A stretch of 64,000 nt of DNA from Virgibacillus sp. NKC19-16 (GCF_021560035.1 NZ_CP074373.1:3592001-3656000), one strand, 5' to 3'. Positions 1 through 9,167 are shown, numbered from the stretch's first letter. Program-made: numbers and translations. Notes: generated by a model not told the origin, from the sequence alone.

Positions 1-5
1 CATTT

Positions 6-1223
6 TTAACCCTCCCGAAAATACACTCTTTTTCCCGGCAAAAATATAAAAACAACCATCACAACTGCTAGCATCAACATCTCAAATGACAACGTTATAA
101 TCGTGATACGCAGTGGTATGATATCTGAGATCACACCAACTCCTAAAACAAATATGATTTGAAAAAGGCTTTGCAGCAATTGGAATATACTTGTCACCCG
201 TCCCATCAACGCTGTAGGCACATTATTTTGGTAAAAGGTCATGATCCCCGCATTTAAAAACACGTTAAAGAATCCTAGAATCGTAAACCCAAATGCAATG
301 GATAGAAACGACCATGAAAATGCATATAAAATATAGCCAACAGTTTGCATTAGAATTCCAATAGCGATCATATAACGCAGCGAAAATTTTTGTGAAAACA
401 CCGAGATCAAAAGTGCACCCGCAATAGAACCAATACCTGTGATACTGATTAGCAAACTATAATCTACCTCAGTCAAACCAACCACCTGCTGCGCGAAAAC
501 CACTTCCTGAGCATCCATCGCAAATGTGAAGATGGCCGTGGCCAAAAATGCCACATAGAGGAGCGCAACATACTTATGCTTCTTTATAAAAGTCAGAACA
601 ACTTTAACGTCCGTCACTATCTGAGAAATCGTTAGTTTTGGAATAGCATTTTTATCATATGTATCTTTTTCCGGTAAAATATATAATAGGAAAGCAGCAA
701 GTATGAATGATACACCATTGATCAAAAGTGTTGTCGTGACAGAGCTCATCAGTATGAGCGTCCCACCGATAGCCGGCCCGATAATAAAAGCTCCGGATGT
801 TGTGAATGACTGGACTGAATTATATCGCTTCCGCATATGTCTTGGAATTAACTGTGTGATGTAGGTCGTGGATGAAGGAGTAAAAAACGCCTTGGCAATA
901 CTCAAAAAAATCAAGATCAGGTAAACGAATCCTATGTTAGGGGCAAAAGGAATTAAAAATATGAAAATCGCTCTTGCCAGGTAGGTTACAATCATGATTT
1001 TCCTTTTGCTTCGATAATCGATGAAACTTCCCGTCCAAAATTTGGTCAGGATATTGACAGCCGGACCGATAATCCACAAACCAGCCACCGCTGCTGCAGA
1101 ACCAGTCATCTGAAACACCAAAATATTAATGGCAACCAAGTAGATAAAGTCACCTATCCCAGCAATGCCGACAGAAGTTAATAGAAAGATAGGTTCCTTC
1201 CAATTAGCCAATTTGGATTTCAT
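6..1223 (-). CDS. MFS transporter, drug/macrolide-exporter-like
   Basis: This is a major facilitator permease of about 405 residues in the plasma membrane, most like the antiporter branch that exports drugs or macrolides. The sequence is almost wholly hydrophobic helices and carries the loop 2-3 signature GSFIDYRSKRK at residues 65-75, the MFS motif A. I chose the ATG at 1223 because GGAAAGG lies a few bases before it. The open frame runs on to 1361 but that stretch lacks a ribosome site and would overlap the divergent gene. The substrate cannot be told from sequence. Confidence 0.8.
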   Translation of the reverse strand: MKSKLANWKEPIFLLTSVGIAGIGDFIYLVAINILVFQMTGSAAAVAGLWIIGPAVNILTKFWTGSFIDYRSKRKIMIVTYLARAIFIFLIPFAPNIGFVYLILIFLSIAKAFFTPSSTTYITQLIPRHMRKRYNSVQSFTTSGAFIIGPAIGGTLILMSSVTTTLLINGVSFILAAFLLYILPEKDTYDKNAIPKLTISQIVTDVKVVLTFIKKHKYVALLYVAFLATAIFTFAMDAQEVVFAQQVVGLTEVDYSLLISITGIGSIAGALLISVFSQKFSLRYMIAIGILMQTVGYILYAFSWSFLSIAFGFTILGFFNVFLNAGIMTFYQNNVPTALMGRVTSIFQLLQSLFQIIFVLGVGVISDIIPLRITIITLSFEMLMLAVVMVVFIFLPGKRVYFREG

Positions 1224-1368
1224 AAGCTGCCTTTCCTTTCTCCTTATGAGCCTGGGTTTTGTTGTTATATACTTATTCCATGCAAAGGCTTGAAATTCCT
1301 TCATAATGGAGGAATTATTTTTGGGGTTGATTATTGTGATAAAATAATAGAGAAGGAGCATGACTTAC

Positions 1369-2664
1369 ATGAAAAAACATAAAAAGTTTAAAATAGTAAT
1401 CGGCATTATCCTATTCGTACTTTTAATCGCCGCGGCTGTGATTATCTATTATCTTAATTTCTATGAAGAAGATCTCAATGAGCGCCTGCCAATGACAACT
1501 ACGGTTAAAGATGAAGATAGCGAACCGGAGGACATTGCGTATCGTTTCTGGTTTGATTATATGCAGGCTTATAAAGGAGAAAATGTTAGTTCATGGCAGC
1601 GGCTTGCAGATGTTCGTTACAATGAGTTCCAACTACTCGCAGGAGATGAAAGTGAATTTGCGGTTGGTGTAACGTTTTGGGCAATTTTAGATAGTAAAAA
1701 TTGGTCCACACACCGTAGCTGGGGAGACGTACAGGAAGACGGGACCATTGAAGATATTGAGTGGACATTGCGAATCGAGAAAACAGGGGACAATGAATAT
1801 ACCCTCAAACGAATTGACGAAACTTCAAACGCAACTGCTGGATTGGCTCCGCTGGAAGACACCTATCAAAAAGAGGCCGGGATCGACGTACCTGATGAAA
1901 AGCATCGTCACCGAATTGCAGATGGTAACGTTGAAATAACATACGACGGCGGCGACAACTGGCAGGAGGTACCCGCCCGATTAGAAGAATTTTTCAAAGG
2001 AGACTACAATGGTCCCAAGCATAGCCTGATAGACGGGAGTTATGTCATTTCCCCGGATAAAACTGCTTTTGTCATTGGTGGGGGAAGAGAGAGTAATTTG
2101 CATGTTCTCCAGTCCAATGATATGGGAGAAACCTGGGATGAAGTAGATATTTCCACTCCGTTTCCAGCGGCGCGCATGCGTTTGATCGGCTTTACTTCTG
2201 AACAAGATGGGTATTTGATCGTGACTGGAGGCAGGACGATGAGTGCGGAAGGTCATCTTGTTTTTAAAACCAATGATGGTGGGAAAAACTGGGAGCAAAC
2301 AGGCTCAGCGGATACAAGTCGGATGCTAACAAGTGGAGGCTTTATCAATGACAGTCTTGGATTCCTGTCTTTTGGTGCCGAACGGCGTAATGATCAACCC
2401 CCGCTTCCATCCTTGTATCGCACGGAAGATGGAGGAGAAAATTGGAACAGGGTTGAGGTGCCCATCCCTGCTGAATATCACGGAATTTTCACCATTGCTG
2501 AAGTCCCAACGTTTGACGGTTCCCAAGGTACCCTGCTCATTAGTCAGGGGCCAAATGGCGATTATCAAGGCGGCAATGTAAAAGCAAGATTTGTCTCCGT
2601 TGATGACGGGGCAACATGGTCCTTTGCAAATCTGGTTGATCCGGATGATGTGATTGAGGAATAG
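1369..2664 (+). CDS. Membrane-anchored Asp-box (BNR/YCF48-like) propeller protein
   Basis: This 431-residue protein has one N-terminal membrane helix (about residues 10-31) and an extracellular body. Five Asp-box motifs of the type S/T-x-D-x-G-x-x-W (ITYDGGDNW, QSNDMGETW, KTNDGGKNW, RTEDGGENW, SVDDGATW) at about 193, 250, 301, 352 and 412 indicate a sialidase/YCF48-type beta-propeller. No catalytic residues of a sialidase are evident, so the function is unknown. The ATG at 1369 is preferred over 1360 because AGAAGGAG sits 10 nt upstream of it. It is divergent from the MFS gene. Confidence 0.7.
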   Translation: MKKHKKFKIVIGIILFVLLIAAAVIIYYLNFYEEDLNERLPMTTTVKDEDSEPEDIAYRFWFDYMQAYKGENVSSWQRLADVRYNEFQLLAGDESEFAVGVTFWAILDSKNWSTHRSWGDVQEDGTIEDIEWTLRIEKTGDNEYTLKRIDETSNATAGLAPLEDTYQKEAGIDVPDEKHRHRIADGNVEITYDGGDNWQEVPARLEEFFKGDYNGPKHSLIDGSYVISPDKTAFVIGGGRESNLHVLQSNDMGETWDEVDISTPFPAARMRLIGFTSEQDGYLIVTGGRTMSAEGHLVFKTNDGGKNWEQTGSADTSRMLTSGGFINDSLGFLSFGAERRNDQPPLPSLYRTEDGGENWNRVEVPIPAEYHGIFTIAEVPTFDGSQGTLLISQGPNGDYQGGNVKARFVSVDDGATWSFANLVDPDDVIEE

Positions 2665-2701
2665 GTTGTTCGTGTTGTTTGGTGCCACTTTGATTTAAAA
2701 T

Positions 2702-2750
2702 AAAAAAAGGCCTGCGGTAAAACAGAATTTCTTCTATTTTACTGCCGGCA
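2702..2750. terminator. Bidirectional terminator
   Basis: An imperfect 13-bp stem (2710-2722 with 2737-2749) is flanked by A-rich sequence on the left and T-rich sequence on the right. It lies between convergent genes and can end both. Confidence 0.7.
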
Positions 2751-2760
2751 TCTTTATTTC

Positions 2761-3309
2761 TTATACTTGATATTTTTTAATCAATCCAACAAAAGCATCC
2801 ACAAACGTTTGCAGGAATTGAACTGTTCCTTCATTGTTGATTTTACCATGTTCATCCACTAAATCTGCTGAATTGGCAAGGTAGACCTCAGGTTGTTGAA
2901 CCACAGGCATATTCAAGAATGTGAGGGATTGACGTAAATGGTGGTTTGCTCCAAATCCACTCAAATTACTTATCGAATGGCTAATAATACCTGCTGGTTT
3001 GCCTTCCCACATACTTTCGCCATAAGGTCTTGAACCTACATCCAAGGCATTTTTTAATACACCTGGTACAGAACGGTTATATTCAGGTGTTACAAATAAA
3101 ATAGCGTCACACCCTTTAATCGTGTTGCGGAATGTAGTATATTCCTCTGGGGAATTACCATCATACTCTTCATTATATAATGGGAGATTACCGATATCGA
3201 CAAACGCTGTTTCGTAACCTTCAGGAAATAGTGAAGCTACATTTATCGCAATTTTTTTAGCAAAAGATTCTTTCCGTAAACTACCAACTACAATACCAAT
3301 TTTCGTCAT
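2761..3309 (-). CDS. NADPH-dependent FMN reductase
   Basis: This 182-residue cytoplasmic flavoprotein belongs to the NADPH-dependent FMN reductase family (azobenzene/chromate/quinone reductase type). The FMN phosphate loop GSLRKESFAKK is at residues 9-19 and the family motif TPEYNRSVPGVLKNALD at 74-90. Length and fold order are typical. Such enzymes move two electrons from NADPH to quinones, azo compounds or metals. It stands alone, so its physiological substrate is unknown, but other quinone-stress genes lie just downstream. Confidence 0.85.
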   Translation of the reverse strand: MTKIGIVVGSLRKESFAKKIAINVASLFPEGYETAFVDIGNLPLYNEEYDGNSPEEYTTFRNTIKGCDAILFVTPEYNRSVPGVLKNALDVGSRPYGESMWEGKPAGIISHSISNLSGFGANHHLRQSLTFLNMPVVQQPEVYLANSADLVDEHGKINNEGTVQFLQTFVDAFVGLIKKYQV

Positions 3310-3388
3310 ATTGCATCATCCTTTTTTAGTTCAGTTTTTTTCTCACATTTCTTATTTTCACCATTTTATTCTTAAATATTATGGAACC

Positions 3389-3862
3389 CTAACTTTTGGA
3401 TTTAGGGGTAGAAGAATTTGTTGTTCCGATGAATTTCTGAAAACCATAGTTTAAAAAGGCCAGTGAATACGTTTTAATAAAGAGGACTTTAGAGGTTATC
3501 TTTTTAGATTTATAATGCCCTATTTTTTGGAAAAGTGAATGCAGGGGATAGGCATAAACCAGATCCAGAATGAAGTTACTTAATGCATATAGGGGCAATT
3601 TTCCATATGTAAAGTGAAACACCCACAAATTAATTGTAAAAAATGGCCCAAATATAAAGGCTAAATCATCAAATACCCTGTATTTAACGCCTCCTTTAAC
3701 ATCCCACCATTTGAAAATAGGGTTTAGAAATGACTGTATCAACAAAATACAAGAACAAAATATGGTAACTGGTAAATATTTTTTGAATGAGTATTTGGGA
3801 AGAAATGATAACACAATAGCCCACAAAACTACTGCATTTGCTATCCTAAAAAAAGTTGCCAT
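3389..3862 (-). CDS. CBO0543-like multi-pass membrane protein
   Basis: This is a 157-residue membrane protein with about four or five hydrophobic helices and a basic C-terminal tail. The layout (an NPxFKWWD-type segment near residue 47, then FDDLAFIFGPFF) resembles the uncharacterised CBO0543 family of Firmicutes; that match is from memory and is moderate. No catalytic residues are visible. It is a single-gene unit downstream of a terminator, and its function is unknown. Confidence 0.55.
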   Translation of the reverse strand: MATFFRIANAVVLWAIVLSFLPKYSFKKYLPVTIFCSCILLIQSFLNPIFKWWDVKGGVKYRVFDDLAFIFGPFFTINLWVFHFTYGKLPLYALSNFILDLVYAYPLHSLFQKIGHYKSKKITSKVLFIKTYSLAFLNYGFQKFIGTTNSSTPKSKS

Positions 3863-3999
3863 ATAAAATAACCTCCGAAGCTTTTATCCTAGGATGTGGT
3901 ATTTCATCATTGTTATTCAATGTATGATAAAAATCATTTGTTATAAAATCTATAAATTTTGCCCCTGTTGACAGATTAACTACAACTTTTTGATAAACA

Positions 4000-4044
4000 A
4001 AAACAGCCAAGAACCAGTAATCATATGGGTTCAAGGCTGTTTTT
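4000..4044. terminator. Bidirectional terminator after spx
   Basis: A 16-bp stem with two mismatches (4000-4015 with 4028-4044) is bounded by A and T runs. It lies just downstream of spx on the minus strand. Confidence 0.65.
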
Positions 4045-4072
4045 ACTTCAATTTAACTACAAAATTCAGGAA

Positions 4073-4483
4073 TTAACCCAATGCCGATTCATTCATCATT
4101 CTTTGAGCATCATGTAAATGACGTGTTCGAATGGATCTGGGTAAAAAGCTGCGAATCCCTTCTTCATTATAACCTACTTGCAATCTTCTTCCGTCAACAA
4201 TAATTGGTCTTTTTAATAATCCTGGATTTTTTTGGATCATAGGATATAGTTCTTTCAATGGCAACTGATTGAAATCACCCTCTAATTCTTGAAAAACTTT
4301 TGAACGTGTTGATATAATTTCTTCTGTTCCATTTTCAGTTAAGCTTAATATTTCCTTTATTTCTTCTATCGACATCGTTTCAGAAAACATATTACGTTCT
4401 TTATACGGTATTTCATTTTCTTGAAACCATGCTTTAGCCTTTCTGCAAGATGTACAGCTTGGTGTTGTATAAAGAGTTACCAT
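4073..4483 (-). CDS. spx: Transcriptional regulator Spx
   Basis: Spx binds the alpha subunit of RNA polymerase and redirects transcription under thiol (disulfide) stress. The 136-residue protein has the redox switch CTSC at residues 10-13, glycine 52 in NGTEE (the position needed for contact with polymerase in B. subtilis Spx), and R92 in the RPI motif. It is close to B. subtilis Spx along its whole length (131 residues there). Its neighbours, two ring-cleaving dioxygenases and a flavin reductase, fit a thiol/quinone stress locus. Many Bacillaceae carry Spx paralogues, so this may not be the only copy. Confidence 0.92.
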   Translation of the reverse strand: MVTLYTTPSCTSCRKAKAWFQENEIPYKERNMFSETMSIEEIKEILSLTENGTEEIISTRSKVFQELEGDFNQLPLKELYPMIQKNPGLLKRPIIVDGRRLQVGYNEEGIRSFLPRSIRTRHLHDAQRMMNESALG

Positions 4484-4516
4484 GCACTAATTCACCTCAG
4501 TTCCTTTCTTTTAAAC

Positions 4517-4579
4517 AGGGTCAGGTTCATTGTCCCTTCACCATATGAAAGTGGGACAGTGTTCCCGTCGCCCGTCCCG
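4517..4579. repeat. Dispersed-type intergenic hairpin repeat
   Basis: The stretch between spx and the dioxygenase contains ATTGTCCC (4529-4536) pairing with GGGACAGT (4553-4560), followed by alternating GTCGCCCGTCCCG. Similar GGGTCAGG/GTCCC elements are common in Bacillus intergenic DNA. It begins right at the 3' end of the dioxygenase gene. Confidence 0.45.
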
Positions 4580-5563
4580 TTACTCATATTCCTTTTCAAA
4601 TACTTTGTTGCTCCGTACTGTATCAATGTAACGCACAGCATTTTCAATTTGTTCCCGTTTTGGTTCCAAAAACGGTGGTAATGCCAATATTTCTCCAAGT
4701 GTTTCATACGGTTCATCGCCCATGAATCCAGGACCATCTGTTGCAATTTCAAATAATATTTGCGGTGCAACGTTGGTATATAGAGATCCAAAGTAGTAAC
4801 GTTCCACATAGCCGGAATTCGGTAAACGGAAGGACTGCATCCGCTTCATCCATTCATCCAGTCCAGCCCGGTCCTCTACACGGAATGCTGTATGGTGAAC
4901 AGTTCCGTATCCTTGGCGCGCTTGAGGAAGTACAGCATTATATTCCACAATAACTTGTGCGCCATTTCCGCCCTCATCCACTTCAAATAGATGATAAGAA
5001 CCTTCTTTATCAATTTCCGTAAATAATAGAACTTTTTCCATGATTTCCTTAAAGTAATCAATGTTATTAACACGTACAAAAATTGGCCCGAGTCCTGTAA
5101 TAGCATATTCTAAAGGGATGGGTCCCTTTTGCCATGGTGTTCCAGCAGCGACACCCTCGTTGTTTTCATCAGAGATTAATTGATACTGCTGATCATCAAA
5201 GTCGACAAATGAAAGAGTCCTTTTCCCAAATTGCTCTTTGATTCCCGTATGTTTTACTTCTAAACGATCAAAACGTTTCACCCAATAATCCAATGCATCG
5301 TCACTTGGCACACGGAAAGATGTTTTGAAAATCTCATTCGTACCATGAACACCTTTTGGGATACCGGGAAAATCAAAGAACGTCATGTCTGTTCCAGGGT
5401 TGCCTTCATCATCGGTGAAATATAAATGATATGTCTGAATATCGTCTTGATTCACTGTTTTTTTAACTAAACGCATGCCTAGTACATATGTGAAAAATTC
5501 ATATATCTTTTCTGCGCTACTTGTAATTGCGGTTACGTGATGCATTCCTTTTAATTCGTTCAT
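4580..5563 (-). CDS. Ring-cleaving dioxygenase, MhqA/MhqO type
   Basis: This 327-residue protein belongs to the vicinal-oxygen-chelate superfamily and resembles the hydroquinone dioxygenases MhqO and MhqA of B. subtilis, which cleave catechol- or hydroquinone-type compounds in the cytoplasm. Paired modules are seen: HHVTAI at residues 8-13, TVHHTAFRVED at 221-231 and FEIATDGPGF at 271-280, which supply the expected His/His/Glu metal ligands (H9 or H8, H223/H224, E272). It is the last gene of a three-gene operon with a flavin reductase and a second dioxygenase, 18 nt after the reductase. Confidence 0.85.
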   Translation of the reverse strand: MNELKGMHHVTAITSSAEKIYEFFTYVLGMRLVKKTVNQDDIQTYHLYFTDDEGNPGTDMTFFDFPGIPKGVHGTNEIFKTSFRVPSDDALDYWVKRFDRLEVKHTGIKEQFGKRTLSFVDFDDQQYQLISDENNEGVAAGTPWQKGPIPLEYAITGLGPIFVRVNNIDYFKEIMEKVLLFTEIDKEGSYHLFEVDEGGNGAQVIVEYNAVLPQARQGYGTVHHTAFRVEDRAGLDEWMKRMQSFRLPNSGYVERYYFGSLYTNVAPQILFEIATDGPGFMGDEPYETLGEILALPPFLEPKREQIENAVRYIDTVRSNKVFEKEYE

Positions 5564-5581
5564 TATGATACCTCCAAATTT

Positions 5582-6190
5582 CTATTTTGGTCTCTCTATG
5601 GAAAATACGTCACCAATTTTCGCATAATTAGATCCAGCTAACCGGCTCACTGCACCAAGTGTTTGATGGCTAATCCTTCCATTCTCATATATCTTTTCAT
5701 CCATGTGAAATTGAGCTACCTTTCCGATCAGAAGATCTGTCTTAATCGAATCATTTTCACCAAGCTCAATGCAATGCTCTAATTTACATTCAAATCGAAC
5801 TTTAGCTTCTTTAATACCTGGAACAGAAACCTTTTCACTTTCTGTGAGTGTTAAGCCCGCTTTTTCAATCTCACTTACGTTTGGCGGTAAGGATGCTGCT
5901 GCAATATTGATTTTTTCTACATTTTGTTCATCTACAATATGAACTACAAACTCTTTATATTTCAAAATATTTCGCGCTGTATCTTTCATACCTCCATTTC
6001 TCCGTTGGGTTGATACGGATAGCATAGGTGGATCGGGCGAAATAATATTGAAATAGCTAAATGGGGCACCGTTTACTGTTCCATCTTCTGCAACACTTGT
6101 CACAAATGCGATAGGCCTAGGAACAACACTGCCGATTAGCAGTTTATAGTTTTCCCGTTCCGTATTATTTATAGGATCCAAAGAAAGCAT
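5582..6190 (-). CDS. Flavin reductase family protein (DIM6/NTAB type)
   Basis: This 202-residue protein is a flavin reductase-like FMN-binding protein with a split-barrel fold. The conserved N-terminal segment GSVVPRPIAFVTS (about residues 21-33) and NGAPFSYFN bind FMN in this family. It lies between two ring-cleaving dioxygenase genes, 12 nt and 18 nt away, so the three are one transcript. A likely role is to supply reduced flavin or to reduce quinones made during the same stress; this is inferred from context. Confidence 0.8.
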   Translation of the reverse strand: MLSLDPINNTERENYKLLIGSVVPRPIAFVTSVAEDGTVNGAPFSYFNIISPDPPMLSVSTQRRNGGMKDTARNILKYKEFVVHIVDEQNVEKINIAAASLPPNVSEIEKAGLTLTESEKVSVPGIKEAKVRFECKLEHCIELGENDSIKTDLLIGKVAQFHMDEKIYENGRISHQTLGAVSRLAGSNYAKIGDVFSIERPK

Positions 6191-6202
6191 ATGGTCTCCC
6201 CC

Positions 6203-7141
6203 TTATTCATCCAGATCTCTTACTTGTATTGGGATTAATTTTTCATTTAATTGCCCGCGGAATTGTTCGTATTGGGATGGCAGTTTCAATGCTTTCCCCA
6301 TTGTTTCATAAGACTCATCATGAGCAAATCCCGGCGGGTCTGTGGCGATTTCGAAAAGTATTTCACCATGTTCTCTAAAGTAAATGGCATTAAAATAATT
6401 TCTATCTTTCACTTCCGTAACGCCGTAGCCCTTGCTGCCTACATCGTTTTGATAATCCAATTGATCTTCATCATCTTTGGCCCGCCACGCAATATGATGC
6501 ACCGTTCCTACTCCCATTTTGCCGCGCGGGACTTTCGTTTGTTTCACATCAATAATATTCCCGATATCACCAAAAGACTTGAAACGAATCAGGTCTTCTT
6601 CTTCACTGACTTTTTCCAGACCCATAACGTCCTGTAGTGTTTCCTGCGTCTTTACCGGATTGGTTGAAAATAAAACCGCTCCGCCAAAACCTTTAATGGC
6701 TGTACCTTTCGTTACGTCACCCATTGTCCAAGGATTAGACTCGCCTTCTTCCCTTTCCACGAGTTCTAATTGTAAGCCATGTGGATCTTCAAACGCTAAA
6801 TAGGTTTCTCCAAAACGTTTGGATTTATCAAATTCGATGTTATGCTTTGCTAATCTCTCTTCCCAAAAAATTATAGAACCAACTGGAATCACGTATGTGG
6901 TAACCCCGACTTGGCCGCCACCAATTCTCCCATGACGTGCCCCGGCCCACGGAAAAAAGGTAATAATGGTACCCGGTTTTCCGCCCTCATTACCAAAGTA
7001 CAAATGATACGTTCCCGGATCGTCAAAATTGATGGTTTTCTTCACCATCCGTAATCCTAAAACACTGGCGTAAAAATCAACATTTTCCTGGGGATGGCCA
7101 ACAATTGCAGTGATATGATGAATACCCGCTGTCTTTTTCAT
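6203..7141 (-). CDS. Ring-cleaving dioxygenase, MhqA type
   Basis: This is a 312-residue vicinal-oxygen-chelate dioxygenase, first gene of the quinone-stress operon. It has HHITAI at residues 8-13, TVHHIAWRAKD in the second half and FEIATDPPGF near residue 270, the same metal-ligand layout as the last gene of the operon, from which it has diverged widely. B. subtilis has homologues (MhqA, MhqE, MhqO) under the MarR-type repressor MhqR. GGGAGG lies 6 nt before the ATG. No mhqR-like gene is in the window, but the promoter carries a palindrome. Confidence 0.85.
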   Translation of the reverse strand: MKKTAGIHHITAIVGHPQENVDFYASVLGLRMVKKTINFDDPGTYHLYFGNEGGKPGTIITFFPWAGARHGRIGGGQVGVTTYVIPVGSIIFWEERLAKHNIEFDKSKRFGETYLAFEDPHGLQLELVEREEGESNPWTMGDVTKGTAIKGFGGAVLFSTNPVKTQETLQDVMGLEKVSEEEDLIRFKSFGDIGNIIDVKQTKVPRGKMGVGTVHHIAWRAKDDEDQLDYQNDVGSKGYGVTEVKDRNYFNAIYFREHGEILFEIATDPPGFAHDESYETMGKALKLPSQYEQFRGQLNEKLIPIQVRDLDE

Positions 7142-7187
7142 TTAAATCCTCCCTTTTTTACTGTTAATTTATATATTTTTAATTACA

Positions 7188-7207
7188 TTATATTTAATTA
7201 AGTATAA
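7188..7207. promoter_or_regulatory. Palindromic operator candidate at quinone-stress operon start
   Basis: TTATATTTAATTAAGTATAA is a 20-bp palindrome with one mismatched pair. It begins at the -10 element and covers the expected transcription start, as expected for a repressor of the MarR/MhqR or DUF24 type. The regulator is not known. Confidence 0.5.
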
Positions 7208-7235
7208 TTTTATAAGGAAAATGTATAAATGTCAA
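7207..7235 (-). promoter_or_regulatory. SigA promoter of dioxygenase operon
   Basis: A consensus -35 TTGACA (7230-7235) and -10 TAAAAT (7207-7212) are separated by 17 nt and point into the operon. Confidence 0.7.
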
Positions 7236-7313
7236 CACTTTAGTTAGAAGGAAGCACAAGGATGATTCTTTTGCTTTCTCTCCCGATTCAACGCTGCATC
7301 TCTTTCCCCCAAA

Positions 7314-7349
7314 CAAAAAAAGCGAAGACGATTAAAATCAATCATCTTC
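7314..7349 (-). terminator. Terminator of AAA ATPase gene
   Basis: GAAGACGATT (7324-7333) pairs with AATCATCTTC (7340-7349), and eight Ts follow on the minus strand. One unit of the CTCCCGATT repeat lies just beyond, at about 7279. Confidence 0.75.
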
Positions 7350-7399
7350 ACCTAAAGAATCTAGCCCATTCACCTCGCATAACTACAATAATACTTTCT

Positions 7400-8152
7400 T
7401 TACCGAAACAGATAGTGAAACATCCTTCCCTTATCCTCAAAAAACTGCTTCATCACCGTATAATGATCTGCATTTTCCAATTTTGTTTCCTTCATTCCCT
7501 CCTCCGTGAGCTGGAGAACTTTTGCATCTGGATAAGCCATAATGATAGGTGAATGAGTAGAGATGATAAACTGAGATTCTTGATGAACAAGTTCATGTAT
7601 TCTCCTAAGCATGGATAATTGTCTTAATGGAGACAAGGCCGACTCTGGTTCATCCAGGATATATAACCCTTTCCCCTGGAATCGATTGTTAAAGGCAGCA
7701 AAAAAGGATTCGCCATGAGATTGTTTGTGCAGGGACTCTCCGCCGAAGGAATTTATAACAGGAGGTCCCCCAGGCTCTTTATCCAATTCCTCAATATGTG
7801 TGGCAACATTGTAAAACGTTTCAGCCCTGAGGAAAAAGCTGTCTTTCGGCTTATAAGCTCCTTTAGCCAACCGCAGATATTGATCCAAATCGGAGTGGGA
7901 ATCATAATTGGAGAAATTGAAATTTTTAGTGCCACCTTCTGGATTAAATCCTAATGCGATTGCTATTCCCTCTAACAAGGTAGATTTCCCCATCCCGTTC
8001 TCCCCTACAATAAAGGTTACATTGGGATGAAAAACGATTTCTTCAAAGAACTTTATAATCGGCAGGTGAAATGGAAACGTATCATAGGTATCTATTTTTT
8101 CATATTTGAGGTTAAGACTTTTAACGTATTGATCATCTTGGTTTAGTTTCAC
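7400..8152 (-). CDS. AAA family (ABC-like) ATPase
   Basis: This 250-residue soluble ATPase has a Walker A loop GENGMGKST (residues 50-58), an ABC-type signature SHGES (145-149), Walker B GLYILDEPE (162-170) and a switch histidine in STHSP (H200). It has no membrane segment and belongs to the single-domain AAA_21/COG3910-like predicted ATPases. Such proteins occur both as housekeeping genes and as part of defence pairs, but no nuclease or other partner lies beside it, so no function is assigned. Confidence 0.75.
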   Translation of the reverse strand: MKLNQDDQYVKSLNLKYEKIDTYDTFPFHLPIIKFFEEIVFHPNVTFIVGENGMGKSTLLEGIAIALGFNPEGGTKNFNFSNYDSHSDLDQYLRLAKGAYKPKDSFFLRAETFYNVATHIEELDKEPGGPPVINSFGGESLHKQSHGESFFAAFNNRFQGKGLYILDEPESALSPLRQLSMLRRIHELVHQESQFIISTHSPIIMAYPDAKVLQLTEEGMKETKLENADHYTVMKQFFEDKGRMFHYLFR

Positions 8153-8199
8153 TTTTAGCTACCCCCTCCTTTATTTGTAGAAGAACCTCCCCGTGCTGC

Positions 8200-8469
8200 T
8201 TATTTACTATTTATAAAAGGACAAATCAGCACACCAACAGTTAATCCCAGGAAAGCAGACACAGAAAATATTCCTACCCCCATTCCTTCCCAACCTCCCA
8301 GACCAACGATGCCGTAGACAATGAGAATAATACATAACAAACTAACAATGGTAGTAATTGTATATAATACAGCTTTATTCATGAAAAAGGCTAAAGTAAC
8401 TATCATCACAGCAACAAGAATACACGTGAGAATAATAGGAAGCCAATCTTCCATAAGTAATCCATCCAT
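8200..8469 (-). CDS. Small three-helix membrane protein, YesK-like
   Basis: This 89-residue protein is mostly three hydrophobic helices. The GLGGWEGMGVG segment after the second helix recalls the YesK-like family of Bacillus; that match is from memory and tentative. It lies 15 nt downstream of the truncated propeller gene and about 50 nt from the ATPase gene, so they may be co-transcribed. No function is known. Confidence 0.5.
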   Translation of the reverse strand: MDGLLMEDWLPIILTCILVAVMIVTLAFFMNKAVLYTITTIVSLLCIILIVYGIVGLGGWEGMGVGIFSVSAFLGLTVGVLICPFINSK

Positions 8470-8483
8470 ACAGAAACCTCCAT

Positions 8484-9167
8484 TTAGGGGAAATTAATCT
8501 GAATACGTTCTCGCTCATCGCCATCCGCACTTATCACCCAATAGTCATAGTCGGGAACGGATGTAGCAAATCCTTTATCCACTGTGACGATCAGTTTGTC
8601 TTGATGGTTAAAAAAGACCGGGCTGGTGACATGTTCACCAAAAGAAGTGATTTGTTCTGCCTGCTTCGTCTCCAGATCCATTCGAAACCCTTCGTAAATA
8701 AAGGTGCCACTTTCATTGGTTGTAGCCACATCGGAGAAAACGACATGCTCTCCGTCCGATGACAATGCTGGTGAAGAAATCATTGGTGCCTCAGAAGCGA
8801 AATCTCCTATAGGCGTAACAGCTGTTTCGCTTCCATCTTCTAGGGTCTGAAACAATAACTGGTCACTCCCGTCATAACTTCGATACATCAACGCTTCTCC
8901 ATCAGGGGTCACGTCCAGGGCGGACATATCGTATGCATCTTTATGAGTGATCTGCTCGATCTCCATAGCGCCCAGATCGACGCGGTAAATATCAAAGTCA
9001 TGCGGCCGCTCTGATGCAATTGGAGAATAATTTGTATGTATCCCGGCTTCAAGATAAAATAAAGACTCGCCGTCCGGTGAAAAAGCAGCTTCGGTCACTA
9101 AACCTTCCCCATTCGTCATTTCCGTTACTTCTCCATTTGTAAGATTCGGGGAGGTTATCTTGCTTCC
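8484..9167 (-). pseudogene. 5'-truncated TolB/WD40-like propeller protein
   Basis: The frame encodes TolB-type propeller blades, seen in the motifs FSPDGESLFYL, VTPDGEALMYR and LSSDGEHVVFSD. An ATG is present at 9119, but the same frame stays open upstream to a stop at 9168-9170 and those 16 codons still read like a propeller strand (NLTNGEVTE). There is no signal peptide or earlier blade. The 5' half is therefore missing, and what follows upstream is an array of short repeats rather than coding DNA. A short product from 9119 could still be made because GGAGAAG precedes that ATG. Confidence 0.6.

Noticed and set aside
3846-4034. 62-codon minus-strand frame upstream of the CBO0543-like gene
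   Set aside because: Its first part lies inside the terminator hairpin after spx and it overlaps the next gene's start; there is no ribosome site.
7400-8469. AAA ATPase plus small membrane protein as a two-gene defence system
   Set aside because: No nuclease, toxin or reverse transcriptase domain is present, and the neighbour looks like a YesK-type protein.
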